Origin: Pigmentiphaga sp.
Lineage (GTDB): Bacteria; Pseudomonadota; Gammaproteobacteria; Burkholderiales; Burkholderiaceae_B
Reading direction: 5' to 3'
Assembly: GCA_023228945.1 (NCBI GenBank)
Contig: JALOAI010000018.1
Span: 1-64,000 of the forward strand
DNA length: 64,000 nt
Shown: piece by piece, positions 1-7,096 of the stretch
Layout: each line of letters begins with the position of its first letter
Position numbering within the stretch: position 1 is the stretch's first letter
Notes under the pieces: model-generated
What the model was told of the DNA's origin: nothing
Seen by the model: only the letters and a program-made list of their open reading frames with translations
Database searches by the model: none
Made by a program: the position numbers and the translations under genes

Positions 1-102
1 AGTTTCGCTCCACGCTTCCTTCCCACACTCGGTCACCCTCATGCAGTTGCGCTTCACTTCGTTCGCTGTGATCAACTTACGGGAGGACTTGCACCTCCGA
101 GA

Positions 103-123
103 GTGCGCCCATGCTGGGCGCAC
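103..123. other. Perfect hairpin in unassigned left-edge segment
   Basis: A 9-bp perfect inverted repeat (GTGCGCCCA, loop TGC, TGGGCGCAC) lies in the 1-171 segment, just beyond the 3' side of the tRNA-Arg gene. A second small inverted repeat (GGAGG...CCTCC) sits at 82-97. No convincing coding sequence was seen in 1-171; the short open frames there are either antisense to the tRNA or lack a start context. Its role is unknown. It could be the edge of a neighbouring element that continues outside the window. Confidence 0.4.
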
Positions 124-128
124 ACGAC

Positions 129-163
129 AAAGGGCTAGCCCCCCAATGTGGGCTAACCCCTTT
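129..163 (-). terminator. Possible terminator downstream of tRNA-Arg
   Basis: An imperfect inverted repeat (AAAGGG-CTAGCCC at 129-141 and GGGCTAACCCCTTT at 150-163) lies about 9 nt past the encoded CCA of the minus-strand tRNA. There is no long T-run after it on the minus strand, so it may end tRNA transcription or simply be a processing hairpin. Confidence 0.45.
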
Positions 164-171
164 GATGTTTA

Positions 172-247
172 TGGCGCGCCCGGCTGGAATCGAACCAGCG
201 ACCCTTGGCTTCGGAGGCCAATACTCTATCCCCTGAGCTACGGGCGC
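172..247 (-). tRNA. tRNA-Arg (anticodon CCG)
   Basis: The minus strand folds as a standard cloverleaf. The acceptor stem is GCGCCCG/CGGGCGC, the anticodon stem TTGGC/GCCAA encloses the loop CTCCGAA, the T-arm contains GGTTCGAATCC, the discriminator is G, and CCA is encoded at 172-174. Loop positions 34-36 read CCG, which decodes CGG arginine codons. The 3' end faces the left edge of the window, and tRNA 3' ends are common integration sites. No integrase is visible inside the window. Confidence 0.95.
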
Positions 248-442
248 GTTGTTGCACTCTGTTTGGCGCCAAGGCCACATGCAAGCCTGCCATTGTAGCG
301 TAGAAGCGTGTCAAACGAACAGTCCACCCTTCGATTCCCACACTTTAGGAGTGCTTCGAGTTCCTTCCTGCACGGCCAACCGCTATACTCGGGCGTTTGA
401 GGTTTGTCTGGATCTCCTTCTACCCGCATGTAGGACCCCCTC

Positions 443-1402
443 ATGAGCAACGCTACGGAACACGGCACCGAAGAACATCAGTCGGTGATCAAAACGCCCC
501 GGCAACTGATAACGGTCGTGGTGTTGGCCTTTATCGTGCCAGTCGTCATCATCATCATGCTGGTTAAATTCGTTACCAATCAGGACAGAGTGGGCGCCGG
601 CTCGGATGCGCTCACCGCCACCGCTGTCGAAGCGCGCATTGCGCCGATGGCCGGCTTCGAACTGATAGACGCTTCGGCCCCTCGCGAGTTCCTCACCGGC
701 GATGCGGTCTATCAGCAGGTCTGTGCGGCCTGTCACACCGCCGGCGTCGCCGGAGCGCCCAAATCCGGTAACCGCGAAGAATGGGCGCCGCGCATCGCCA
801 CCGGCTTCGAAGCCCTGGTCGCGTCCACGATCCATGGCAAGGGCGCCATGCCGCCCAAGGGCGGCGCCGTCCAGCTCTCGGACTTCGAAATCGAACGCGC
901 GGTGGTCTACATGACCAGCCAGGCCGGCGGCAACTTCCCCGAACCCGCCGAGCCCGCCGCCGAAGAAGACCAGGAAGCCGCGCCAACCGCCACCGCGCAA
1001 GCCGAGCCCACACCGGCTCCAGCTCCGGCGCCAGCGGCCGCGCCCGACACCACCGCCGCCGCCACTCCCGCGGCTGAGGCGCCCGCCGGCGAAGCCGCAC
1101 CCGCTGCCGCCGAAGCTCCGGCCGACGCCGGCACGGCCATCGTCATCGGCCCCGAAGCCGCCACGGTGGGCAAGCAGCTCTATCAAACCGTCTGCATGGC
1201 TTGCCACGCCGCCGGCGTGGCGGGCGCTCCCAAAACCGGCAACAAGGCCGATTGGGCGCCCTACATCGCCCAGGGCCTGGACGAAATGCTGAGAATCTCG
1301 ATCACCGGCAAAGGCGCCATGCCACCGCGCGGCGGGGCCGCCAATGCCTCCGACGAGCAACTGCGGGCCGCCATCGAGTTCATGATCACCGACGCGCTGT
1401 AG
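443..1402 (+). CDS. Membrane-anchored dihaem c-type cytochrome (c5-like, tandem)
   Basis: The 319-residue protein has one N-terminal membrane helix (about residues 21-43) that anchors it with the rest in the periplasm. Two similar cytochrome c domains follow. The first has a CAACH haem site at 94-98 and a likely axial Met at 136 in GKGAMPP. The second has CMACH at 251-255 and a Met at 293, also in GKGAMPP. The copies share AGVAGAPK-GN after the haem site, which points to internal duplication. An Ala/Pro/Glu-rich linker of about 65 residues separates them. The likely role is electron shuttling between membrane oxidoreductases and a terminal oxidase; the partner is unknown. It is followed by a strong terminator, so it is probably monocistronic. 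The start is the first ATG before the anchor. Confidence 0.88.
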   Translation: MSNATEHGTEEHQSVIKTPRQLITVVVLAFIVPVVIIIMLVKFVTNQDRVGAGSDALTATAVEARIAPMAGFELIDASAPREFLTGDAVYQQVCAACHTAGVAGAPKSGNREEWAPRIATGFEALVASTIHGKGAMPPKGGAVQLSDFEIERAVVYMTSQAGGNFPEPAEPAAEEDQEAAPTATAQAEPTPAPAPAPAAAPDTTAAATPAAEAPAGEAAPAAAEAPADAGTAIVIGPEAATVGKQLYQTVCMACHAAGVAGAPKTGNKADWAPYIAQGLDEMLRISITGKGAMPPRGGAANASDEQLRAAIEFMITDAL

Positions 1403-1428
1403 CGCGTTCGTCCGACTCTCAAATCCTC

Positions 1429-1462
1429 CGCCCCCCGACCAAACCGGGGGGCGTTTGTTTTT
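1429..1462 (+). terminator. Rho-independent terminator after the cytochrome gene
   Basis: A perfect 9-bp stem (CGCCCCCCG at 1429-1437, CGGGGGGCG at 1445-1453) with a 7-nt loop is followed by TTTGTTTTT. It lies 27 nt after the cytochrome stop codon and insulates that gene from ftsE. Confidence 0.9.
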
Positions 1463-1544
1463 CTGTCCCAAGGCCGACAGAAGCGGCGGCGCCAACACCG
1501 GGACTTTTCTATACGACGCCGCGCTGAGTTACCATCGCCCCACC

Positions 1545-2240
1545 ATGATCGAATTCCGGCATGTTTTCAAGTCCTACGGACGCGGCCTCAACGCCCTGTC
1601 CGACGTCAATTTCGACGTCGCGGCCGGCGAACTCCTCTTCATTGCCGGGCCTTCCGGAGCCGGTAAATCCACCCTGCTCAAGCTGATCGCGGGGCTCATC
1701 GAGCCTTCCCGTGGCAAGATCAAGGTAAATGGTCACGAGCTCTCCAGGCTGCCCGCCCGCGCCCGCCCCTATTTGCGCCGCGCGGTCGGAGTCATCCTGC
1801 AAGATGTCCACCTGCTCAACGATCGCAGCGCTTTCGATAACGTCGTGCTGCCGCTGATCGTTACCGGGCACGACACGGCCACCGCCCACGCCCGGGCCCG
1901 AGCCGCCATCGACAAAGTGGGCCTGTCGAGCAAAAGCAAACTACGTCCCGTCGAGCTCTCGGGGGGCGATCAACAACGCCTTGCCATCGCCCGCGCCATC
2001 GTCAATCGCCCGGCGCTGCTGATCGCCGACGAGCCCACCGCCAACCTCGATGACGCCAGCGCGCAACGCATCATCGATGTCTTCCTCGACTTCCACCATG
2101 TCGGCGTCACCACCTTGATCGCCACCCATGATCGCGATCTCATTACCCGCCATGGCAAGCGCGTGCTCTACGTCGATCACGGCCGGGTCTCCAGCCACGT
2201 CCTGCCATCCAAAAAGCAACCCCAGGAGCCGCAGCCATGA
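1545..2240 (+). CDS. ftsE: Cell division ATP-binding protein FtsE
   Basis: This 231-residue ABC ATPase pairs with FtsX to control peptidoglycan hydrolase activation at the division septum. Visible motifs are Walker A GPSGAGKS (residues 35-42), the signature LSGGDQQR (from 138), Walker B LLIADEP (158-164) and a switch histidine in IATHD. The signature has Asp where many ABC proteins have Glu (LSGGE). An in-frame ATG 90 nt upstream would add a low-complexity extension crossing the preceding terminator. The ATG at 1545 starts the conserved MIEF-x-VFKSY sequence and is preferred. The stop overlaps the ftsX start by 4 nt (ATGA), the usual ftsEX coupling. Confidence 0.96.
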   Translation: MIEFRHVFKSYGRGLNALSDVNFDVAAGELLFIAGPSGAGKSTLLKLIAGLIEPSRGKIKVNGHELSRLPARARPYLRRAVGVILQDVHLLNDRSAFDNVVLPLIVTGHDTATAHARARAAIDKVGLSSKSKLRPVELSGGDQQRLAIARAIVNRPALLIADEPTANLDDASAQRIIDVFLDFHHVGVTTLIATHDRDLITRHGKRVLYVDHGRVSSHVLPSKKQPQEPQP

Positions 2241-3142
2241 AATCCTGGTTGCGCCAACATCGCTACGCCTTCGGCACCACCCTGCGCCGGCTGGCGCTGC
2301 AGCCGTTCTCCACGCTCACCAATATCGCGGTCATCGCCCTGACCCTCACCGTGCCCTTGGTGGGAGCCGCTCTGCTCACGTCGCTACAGCCGGTGACCCA
2401 GCAGTTCTCTCCGCAGCCGCAGATCACCCTCTTCCTCACCCCCGGCCTGGCGGCGGCCGACGGCCGGGCCACACTGGCCCGCGTACAGGCCGAGGCGGAA
2501 TCCGAGCTGCTGGAAGTCGCCTGGGTTCCGCGCGACCAGGCCTATGCCCGCCTGCGAAACCAGCCAGCCTGGCAAGACGCCCTGGGGGCCCTGCCCGATA
2601 ATCCCCTGCCTGATGCCATCATCGTGACGCTGCAAGGCGGCGATGCGGCCACGCAAGCGCCAGAGCTGGCCCAGCGCTGGCAGCAATGGCCCGGGGTCGA
2701 CCAGGTCCAGCTCGATCGCGAATGGATCCAGCGCCTGCAAAGCCTCATCCAGTTCGCCCAGTTGGGCCTGTTGCTACTGGCCATCGGGGTCGCGGTCATC
2801 GTTCTGGCCACGGTGTTCAACACCGTACGCATGCAGGCCCTGGCGCAACGCGACGAAATTACCGTTGCCCGGCTGGTGGGCGCCACCGAGAGCTTCGTGC
2901 GCCGGCCGTTCCTGTACCAGGGCGCGCTCACGGCAGGTATCGCCGCCCTGCTTTCCCTCCTGATTGCCGCCATCGCCGTTGTCTTCCTCAACGATGCGCT
3001 GCGCGGCTTGGCGCAAAGCTATGGCAGCGACTTTCTGCTGCGCTTGCCATCCTGGCCCCTGCTCATCGGCTTTCTTGTCGTGGTCTCGGGTCTGGGGGCT
3101 TTCTCGGCCCGCTGGTCCGTCACCCGCAACACACGCTTCTAG
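2237..3142 (+). CDS. ftsX: Cell division protein FtsX
   Basis: The 301-residue inner-membrane partner of FtsE has an N-terminal cytoplasmic segment, a first membrane helix near residues 30-55, and a periplasmic domain of about 110 residues. Three more helices follow in the C-terminal third (for example GLLLLAIGVAVIVLATVFNT). This is the standard four-helix FtsX layout. Family knowledge: it relays ATP hydrolysis by FtsE to periplasmic amidase activators. Its ATG overlaps the ftsE stop, so the two are translationally coupled. Confidence 0.95.
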   Translation: MKSWLRQHRYAFGTTLRRLALQPFSTLTNIAVIALTLTVPLVGAALLTSLQPVTQQFSPQPQITLFLTPGLAAADGRATLARVQAEAESELLEVAWVPRDQAYARLRNQPAWQDALGALPDNPLPDAIIVTLQGGDAATQAPELAQRWQQWPGVDQVQLDREWIQRLQSLIQFAQLGLLLLAIGVAVIVLATVFNTVRMQALAQRDEITVARLVGATESFVRRPFLYQGALTAGIAALLSLLIAAIAVVFLNDALRGLAQSYGSDFLLRLPSWPLLIGFLVVVSGLGAFSARWSVTRNTRF

Positions 3143-3328
3143 CGGTGTTTCCGGCCCGCTCCAGGCCCCTGGAGCGCTCGCCGCCCGATCTTGCGCCTTC
3201 CGCACCTGATTCCGCGCTTCGTGGCCGCACGAAGCCGTTCCGTGGCCGCTGCCGGCCCTGAACCGCCCACCCGGGATCTCCCATCACTCCTGACCACGCA
3301 TCCGGCGCAGGCTTCACCGTCAGGTGAA

Positions 3329-3363
3329 GTGAAGAACCCCGGCCGCCCGGCCGGGTTCTTCAC
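3329..3363. terminator. Strong inverted repeat, probable terminator after ftsX
   Basis: The arms GTGAAGAACCCCGGCC (3329-3344) and GGCCGGGTTCTTCAC (3349-3363) pair over about 15 bp with one bulged base and a 4-nt loop. There is no long T-run, but the arm ends are U/A-rich on both strands. It lies about 190 nt after ftsX and just before the candidate origin. Bases 3143-3328 hold nothing recognisable. Confidence 0.6.
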
Positions 3364-3419
3364 ACGCCACACGGCTTCCTGAAAAGCCTGCGGGCAATCG
3401 CGTTCCGCGCCCCATTAAC

Positions 3420-3960
3420 CCACAAAGTTATCCACAGCCCTGTGGATCCACTCTAGAAGGCTCCCTTGTGCACAACGCTTGCATGGATTCCGGATAACTG
3501 CCGGATTTCGGTGGACGTGCCGACTTGTGCCCATTTATCCCCAAGCTGACCAGCCACTTTCCCGCAGTGAAAAACCAATTTAAGTCTTTGATTTTTAATG
3601 ACTTTATAGAGTTATAACGGTTATGCACAGGTACTTATTACTTATTGTCGTCTTGATATCAATAATACGTAGGAATAACAACGGATCGCAGCAGATTCGC
3701 CGCTGCGATGCGGGCCTGGAAAGTCGCTGGCCCACAGGTCTGAAATACCGCTTCAAACCGATGCTGTTGACAGACTTGTGCACAAGGCGTGCACCGATTC
3801 TGGATAAGTCGTACGTCTGGCGATAGGCCCGCGACTTATGCCAGCCCATCCCCGGCAACGCCAAGTGTTGTCCCGAGCAAAAAGAGGCGCAAACATTCAC
3901 GGAATCATGGACTTGGCAACTTGCCCACACCATCCACAGTGCCTTATGTAGTTATCATCG
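3420..3960. other. Candidate chromosomal replication origin (oriC)
   Basis: This gene-free stretch is much richer in A+T than its surroundings, especially at 3570-3680, and is full of DnaA-box-like nonamers. Exact TTATNCACA matches are 3428-3436 (TTATCCACA) and 3621-3629 (TTATGCACA). One-mismatch sites are 3535-3543 (TTATCCCCA), 3799-3807 on the minus strand (TTATCCAGA), and two palindromic TTGTGCACAA sites at 3466-3475 and 3776-3785 that read as boxes on both strands. The segments 3466-3500 and 3776-3810 are an imperfect direct repeat (28 of 35 bases identical). The parS sites and parAB lie 3-8 kb away, as expected near an origin. dnaA is not in the window. Experimental status is unknown. 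Confidence 0.75.
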
Positions 3961-3975
3961 TTTTGATAAAAGAGT

Positions 3976-4012
3976 TAAAAGAAAAACCCCTGGCTTCTCA
4001 GAAGGCAGGGGT
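3976..4012 (-). terminator. Rho-independent terminator of the minus-strand aminotransferase gene
   Basis: Read on the minus strand, ACCCCTG (4012-4006) pairs with CAGGGGT (3992-3986), with an inner CTTC/GAAG extension, and is followed by TTTTTCTTTT (3985-3976). It ends transcription from the aminotransferase about 100 nt downstream of its stop. It would also block read-through into the candidate origin. Confidence 0.88.
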
Positions 4013-4115
4013 GAGGGCAAAACAAGAAGCGCGGGAGCTACCGCGCGGCGATTGGGACAACGCCAAGCCGGCGAACCCGGGGGCCGGCAAACAAAATGCA
4101 GACTGCCTGGCGGGG

Positions 4116-5321
4116 TCAGCTTGGCTGAACGGGCCTCAGGGCCTCCAGACGCTTGATCGCGGCATCCAGCACGTCGGGCGTCTTGGCGAAGCAAAAACGC
4201 ACCCAGCGGGCCTCTGAAGCCCTGTCAGGACTATAAAAGGCGGACAAGGGGATCACGGCAACCCCATGAGTCTGCGTGAGCCAGCGGGCGAAGTCGTTTG
4301 GTTCGCTGCGAGACAAAGCCCGATACCCGGCCACCAGAAAGAACGTTCCCTGGCTTGGCAGCACCTCGAATCCCGCTTGGGCCAGACCTTTCGCCAGATA
4401 ATCCCTTTTTTGCTGATAGAAGCTCGAAAGGCTCTCGTAGTGGGCGGGATCGGCCATGTACTCCGCCAGCGCATGCTGCAAAGTGGAATTCACCGCATAG
4501 ACCACGAATTGATGCACTTTGCGAAATTCGGTCGTCAAATTCGGGGGCGCGCAGCAATACCCTATCTTCCAGCCGGTGGCATGCACTGTCTTGCCAAACG
4601 ACGAAACAATGAAACTGCGGGCCGCCAGGGACGGCCGGGACGCCATCGAGCGGTGCGGCTGGCCATCGAAGACGATATGTTCGTAGACCTCGTCGGAGAT
4701 CAGCAGAATGTCGGTGCCGCCAACCAGCGCTTCCAGCGCGTCCAGGTCTGCCTCGGTCAGGATGCTGCAGGTGGGATTGTGAGGAAAATTAACCATGATC
4801 GCCCGGGTGCGAGGCGTGAGCGCCGCGCGCAGCCGATCCCAATCAGGGCGAAAAACCGGGTCGTCCGCGGTTGGCGGACGCATGGGAACGACAACCGGTA
4901 CCCCACCCGCGAGCCGGATGGAGGGAATATAGGAATCATAGAAAGGCTCGATCACCACCACTTCGTCTCCTGGATGCACAACCGCGGCGATCGCCGAGCT
5001 GAGGGCCTGGGTCGCTCCGGCGGTGACGGTGATCTCGGTGTCGGGGTCGTAAGCCTGACCGGTAAGACGGAGGGTTTTTGACGCAATCACCTCTCGTAGC
5101 GCGGGCAGCCCCGCCATCGGGGCGTACTGATGGTTGCCCGGCCGCATCGCGCGCTGGGCCGCCTCGAGCAGAACGGGATCGGGATCGAAACTCGGGAACC
5201 CTTGCCCCAGGTTGATGGCCTGATGGGTGGCGGCGAGCTGGCTCATGACCGAGAAGATCGTTGTACCGACGTCCGGGAGTCTGGAAACCAAGTTTGGCGG
5301 AGCAAAGTGGCGGGTTGTCAT
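4116..5321 (-). CDS. PLP-dependent class I/II aminotransferase (methionine aminotransferase-like)
   Basis: The 401-residue fold-type I aminotransferase has the PLP lysine in SSFGKTVHATGWKIGY, a cofactor-binding Asp in LLISDEVYEH, an Asn-Pro substrate loop (VNFPHNPT) and an N-terminal INLGQGFPSFDPD segment. This combination is typical of the YbdL / kynurenine-oxoglutarate transaminase group, which uses methionine and aromatic or branched amino acids as donors. The exact substrate cannot be read from the sequence. A longer frame begins 102 nt upstream, but the ATG at 5321 gives the family's usual start (MTTRHFAPPNLVSRLP). It is transcribed alone, away from csp, and ends at a strong terminator. 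Confidence 0.88.
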   Translation of the reverse strand: MTTRHFAPPNLVSRLPDVGTTIFSVMSQLAATHQAINLGQGFPSFDPDPVLLEAAQRAMRPGNHQYAPMAGLPALREVIASKTLRLTGQAYDPDTEITVTAGATQALSSAIAAVVHPGDEVVVIEPFYDSYIPSIRLAGGVPVVVPMRPPTADDPVFRPDWDRLRAALTPRTRAIMVNFPHNPTCSILTEADLDALEALVGGTDILLISDEVYEHIVFDGQPHRSMASRPSLAARSFIVSSFGKTVHATGWKIGYCCAPPNLTTEFRKVHQFVVYAVNSTLQHALAEYMADPAHYESLSSFYQQKRDYLAKGLAQAGFEVLPSQGTFFLVAGYRALSRSEPNDFARWLTQTHGVAVIPLSAFYSPDRASEARWVRFCFAKTPDVLDAAIKRLEALRPVQPS

Positions 5322-5484
5322 GAAAACGTGTCTGGGTCGATTAAAATGTCGGTATGACGGTTCGTATTGAATCCTGCCGGGCTGCCATAAAGTACTGGCA
5401 AATCGCCATGCGTCGGATTGCAAGTCCCATCATAATGGGGCTTGCCCGGCCTCCGAAAGTCAATTTTGAGATTACCGCGGCATC

Positions 5485-5715
5485 ATGATCATGCAAGTTT
5501 CACAACGCGGCATCGTCAAGTGGTTCGATGCCGATAAGGGTTTCGGTTTCATAACTCCGGTCGATGGCGGGCCCGACATTTTTGTCGCCGCCAGAGCCAT
5601 CATCGGACGAGGATACCGTTACCTCAACCCCGAGCAGCTGGTGGAGTTCAATACGGAGGCGGGATCCCAAGGCCCGCAGGCCGTCGCCGTTCAACCTGTC
5701 GTCAATGGAAACTGA
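5485..5715 (+). CDS. Divergent cold-shock-domain-like protein
   Basis: The 76-residue protein matches the first half of a cold shock domain: GIVKWFDADKGFGFITP carries the RNP1 motif (KGFGFI). The RNP2 strand is altered; DIFVAARAI stands where VFVHFSAI is usual, so the nucleic-acid-contacting His and Phe are missing. The C-terminal part keeps VEFNTEAGSQGPQAVAV, resembling the final strands. It may be a specialised or weakened RNA chaperone. A second ATG 6 nt downstream is an equally good start, and no strong ribosome site is visible. The last 11 nt overlap the start of the GntR gene, suggesting co-translation. Confidence 0.72.
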   Translation: MIMQVSQRGIVKWFDADKGFGFITPVDGGPDIFVAARAIIGRGYRYLNPEQLVEFNTEAGSQGPQAVAVQPVVNGN

Positions 5716-6463
5716 TATTGTGCCTACAAAAAAGAATCAACCGCAATATGCGGTCATCGCCCAAGCCCTGATCAACGACATCGCTCGCGGCAAATACCCG
5801 GTTGGCAGCATGCTGCCCCCCGAGCTCGAGATGGCGGAACAATTCAAAGTTTCGCGGAACACCATGCGTTCCGCCTTGCGTACTTTGGTCGATATGGGGC
5901 TGGTATCGCGTCGCGCAGGACGCGGCACTCAGGTACAAACCCAGGAAATCAACCCGAACTACACGCAATCGCAGGAGTCTCTCGATAGCCTGTTTCCGGA
6001 GGCTGCCGGCTCGCGATTCGAGGTGGGAACGGGCAGGAACGTCAATGCCGACGCCGAACTCGCACTTCTGCTGGCATGCCCGCTTGGCACGCGATGGCTG
6101 CGTTTCCCTGTGGTCGAGTTGCGAAACGATGCTAAAGTTTCTTTTAGTTACGTTTATGTCGGTCCGCAGCTGCGTAATCTCAAGAACAAGCTGTCGCGGC
6201 TGACGGGAGCCTTCCACACGGCGCTTGAAGGCCTCACCGGTGACCGCGTTTTTCAAGTCGTGCAACATGCTGACGCCACCGCCGCCAATAACGACTTGGC
6301 CAAAGTCCTGGGTGTTGCAGAAGGATCTCCGTTACTGCGCAAAGCAACGCGCTTTGCGGATGAGGCCGGTCGTCTTTTGATGGTGGTCGACAGCTATTCC
6401 CTGCCGGGCCAACAACACTACACGGTGCACCTTCGTCTCAACTGGGATGGCAACGAGGAATAA
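5705..6463 (+). CDS. GntR-family regulator, HutC/UTRA subfamily
   Basis: The 252-residue protein has an N-terminal winged helix (about residues 12-75, with YPVGSMLPPELEMAEQF and VSRNTMRSALRTLVDMGLV). A C-terminal UTRA-type ligand domain follows (about 95-245, with RFPVVELRNDAKVSFSYVYV). Such proteins repress nearby transport or catabolic genes until a small ligand binds. The target is not evident; the co-oriented overlapping cold-shock-like gene is the only obvious partner. An upstream in-frame ATG lies inside csp and would add 47 unrelated residues, so the ATG at 5705 is preferred. Confidence 0.85.
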   Translation: METDIVPTKKNQPQYAVIAQALINDIARGKYPVGSMLPPELEMAEQFKVSRNTMRSALRTLVDMGLVSRRAGRGTQVQTQEINPNYTQSQESLDSLFPEAAGSRFEVGTGRNVNADAELALLLACPLGTRWLRFPVVELRNDAKVSFSYVYVGPQLRNLKNKLSRLTGAFHTALEGLTGDRVFQVVQHADATAANNDLAKVLGVAEGSPLLRKATRFADEAGRLLMVVDSYSLPGQQHYTVHLRLNWDGNEE

Positions 6464-6479
6464 CGCTTCGTCGGGAAGG

Positions 6480-6576
6480 ACCACGGGCCAAAGGGCAAGC
6501 CCCGTTCTTCAGAGGGTGTCGCAAAAGGTCTGCCTCGAACCCGCGCCGCCCTGAGCCACGCGGCTGGCCCTCGGGG
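6480..6576 (+). repeat. Dispersed intergenic repeat, copy R1
   Basis: This stretch of about 97 bp matches 33925-34021 at roughly 85 positions by eye. Its first 35 bp also resemble 33718-33745, 36112-36139 and 37344-37378. The shared core runs ACCACGGGCC...GGCAAGCCCCGTTCTTCAG. It lies directly after the GntR gene. The core resembles the hairpin right ends of IS200/IS605-type elements, but no transposase is present, and that link is inference. Confidence 0.7.
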
Positions 6577-6772
6577 CTTGGGACATTGGAGGGCGCTGTG
6601 GCCCGGGCCGGCGGGCGGGGGAAGTCGGCGGGCACTGTCTGAGCTCTGGGGCGCCGCAGGCGACCCAGGGCGAGTTTGCCCGCCGCCCGTTCGCCGACCC
6701 GGGACGCGGGAAGTCTGGCCGCGCAGCGGACAGACCGACCGACTGCCCAAGCCCCGAGGGCCGGCTGCGTGG
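6556..6772. repeat. GC-rich element bounded by a 27-bp inverted repeat
   Basis: The left arm 6556-6582 (starting CCACGCGGCTGG) and right arm 6746-6772 (ending CCGGCTGCGTGG) pair over 27 bp with two mismatches and enclose about 160 bp of extremely GC-rich sequence. No gene is convincing inside; the open frames here are by-products of high GC. The element lies between the GntR gene and the parS sites. It could fold as one large hairpin or be a small non-autonomous mobile element. Confidence 0.7.
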
Positions 6773-6896
6773 CGCCGCAAGAACCCCAGCGGTCCGGCCT
6801 CCGCAGCCCATTCCATCAATGATCACGTAGAAAACTATTTTGCGACAACCTCGCAAGGCCGGAGTTCTTTACTTGCGCTTGAGTACATAGTCATAG

Positions 6897-6912
6897 TGTT
6901 TCACGTGAAACA
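6897..6912. promoter_or_regulatory. parS: parS centromere site 1 (perfect)
   Basis: TGTTTCACGTGAAACA is an exact match to the bacterial parS palindrome bound by ParB. It lies about 200 bp upstream of mnmG. The cognate parA and parB follow within 4 kb. ParB loaded here spreads and is moved by ParA during chromosome segregation. Confidence 0.97.
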
Positions 6913-7001
6913 TAAAGACGCGTAGGGCCCGGTCGGGTAAAATAGAAAACTGGCTGTGTTCAGAACATCAGGAATCAAAGCTGGTGTTCCAGCATTTTTG
7001 T

Positions 7002-7017
7002 TGTTCCACGTGAAACA
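7002..7017. promoter_or_regulatory. parS: parS centromere site 2
   Basis: TGTTCCACGTGAAACA differs from the perfect palindrome at one position that is commonly variable (TGTTNCACGTGAAACA). It is 105 bp after site 1 and 80 bp before mnmG, so it lies in the mnmG leader region. ParB binding could also influence mnmG expression. Confidence 0.95.
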
Positions 7018-7096
7018 CTCCCAGGTTTCAGTGGTTGCCGGCAACCTCATGGTTTCGAGTTTGCTTGGCTTTCGCTTCCCCGTGGCGGGAGGATGT

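Noticed and set aside
77..341. Two minus-strand frames over the tRNA-Arg gene
   Set aside because: They read through the tRNA sequence and produce the typical tRNA-derived pseudo-peptides. No protein gene is supported.
383..1498. Long minus-strand frame (371 codons) opposite the cytochrome gene
   Set aside because: It is antisense to a clear dihaem cytochrome with normal codon structure. The Gly/Arg-rich translation is a by-product of the Ala/Pro-rich linker.
6418..6856. Several frames in the GC-rich region between GntR and parS
   Set aside because: They coincide with the inverted-repeat element and dispersed repeat, are low complexity (Arg/Pro/Gly), and lack start context.
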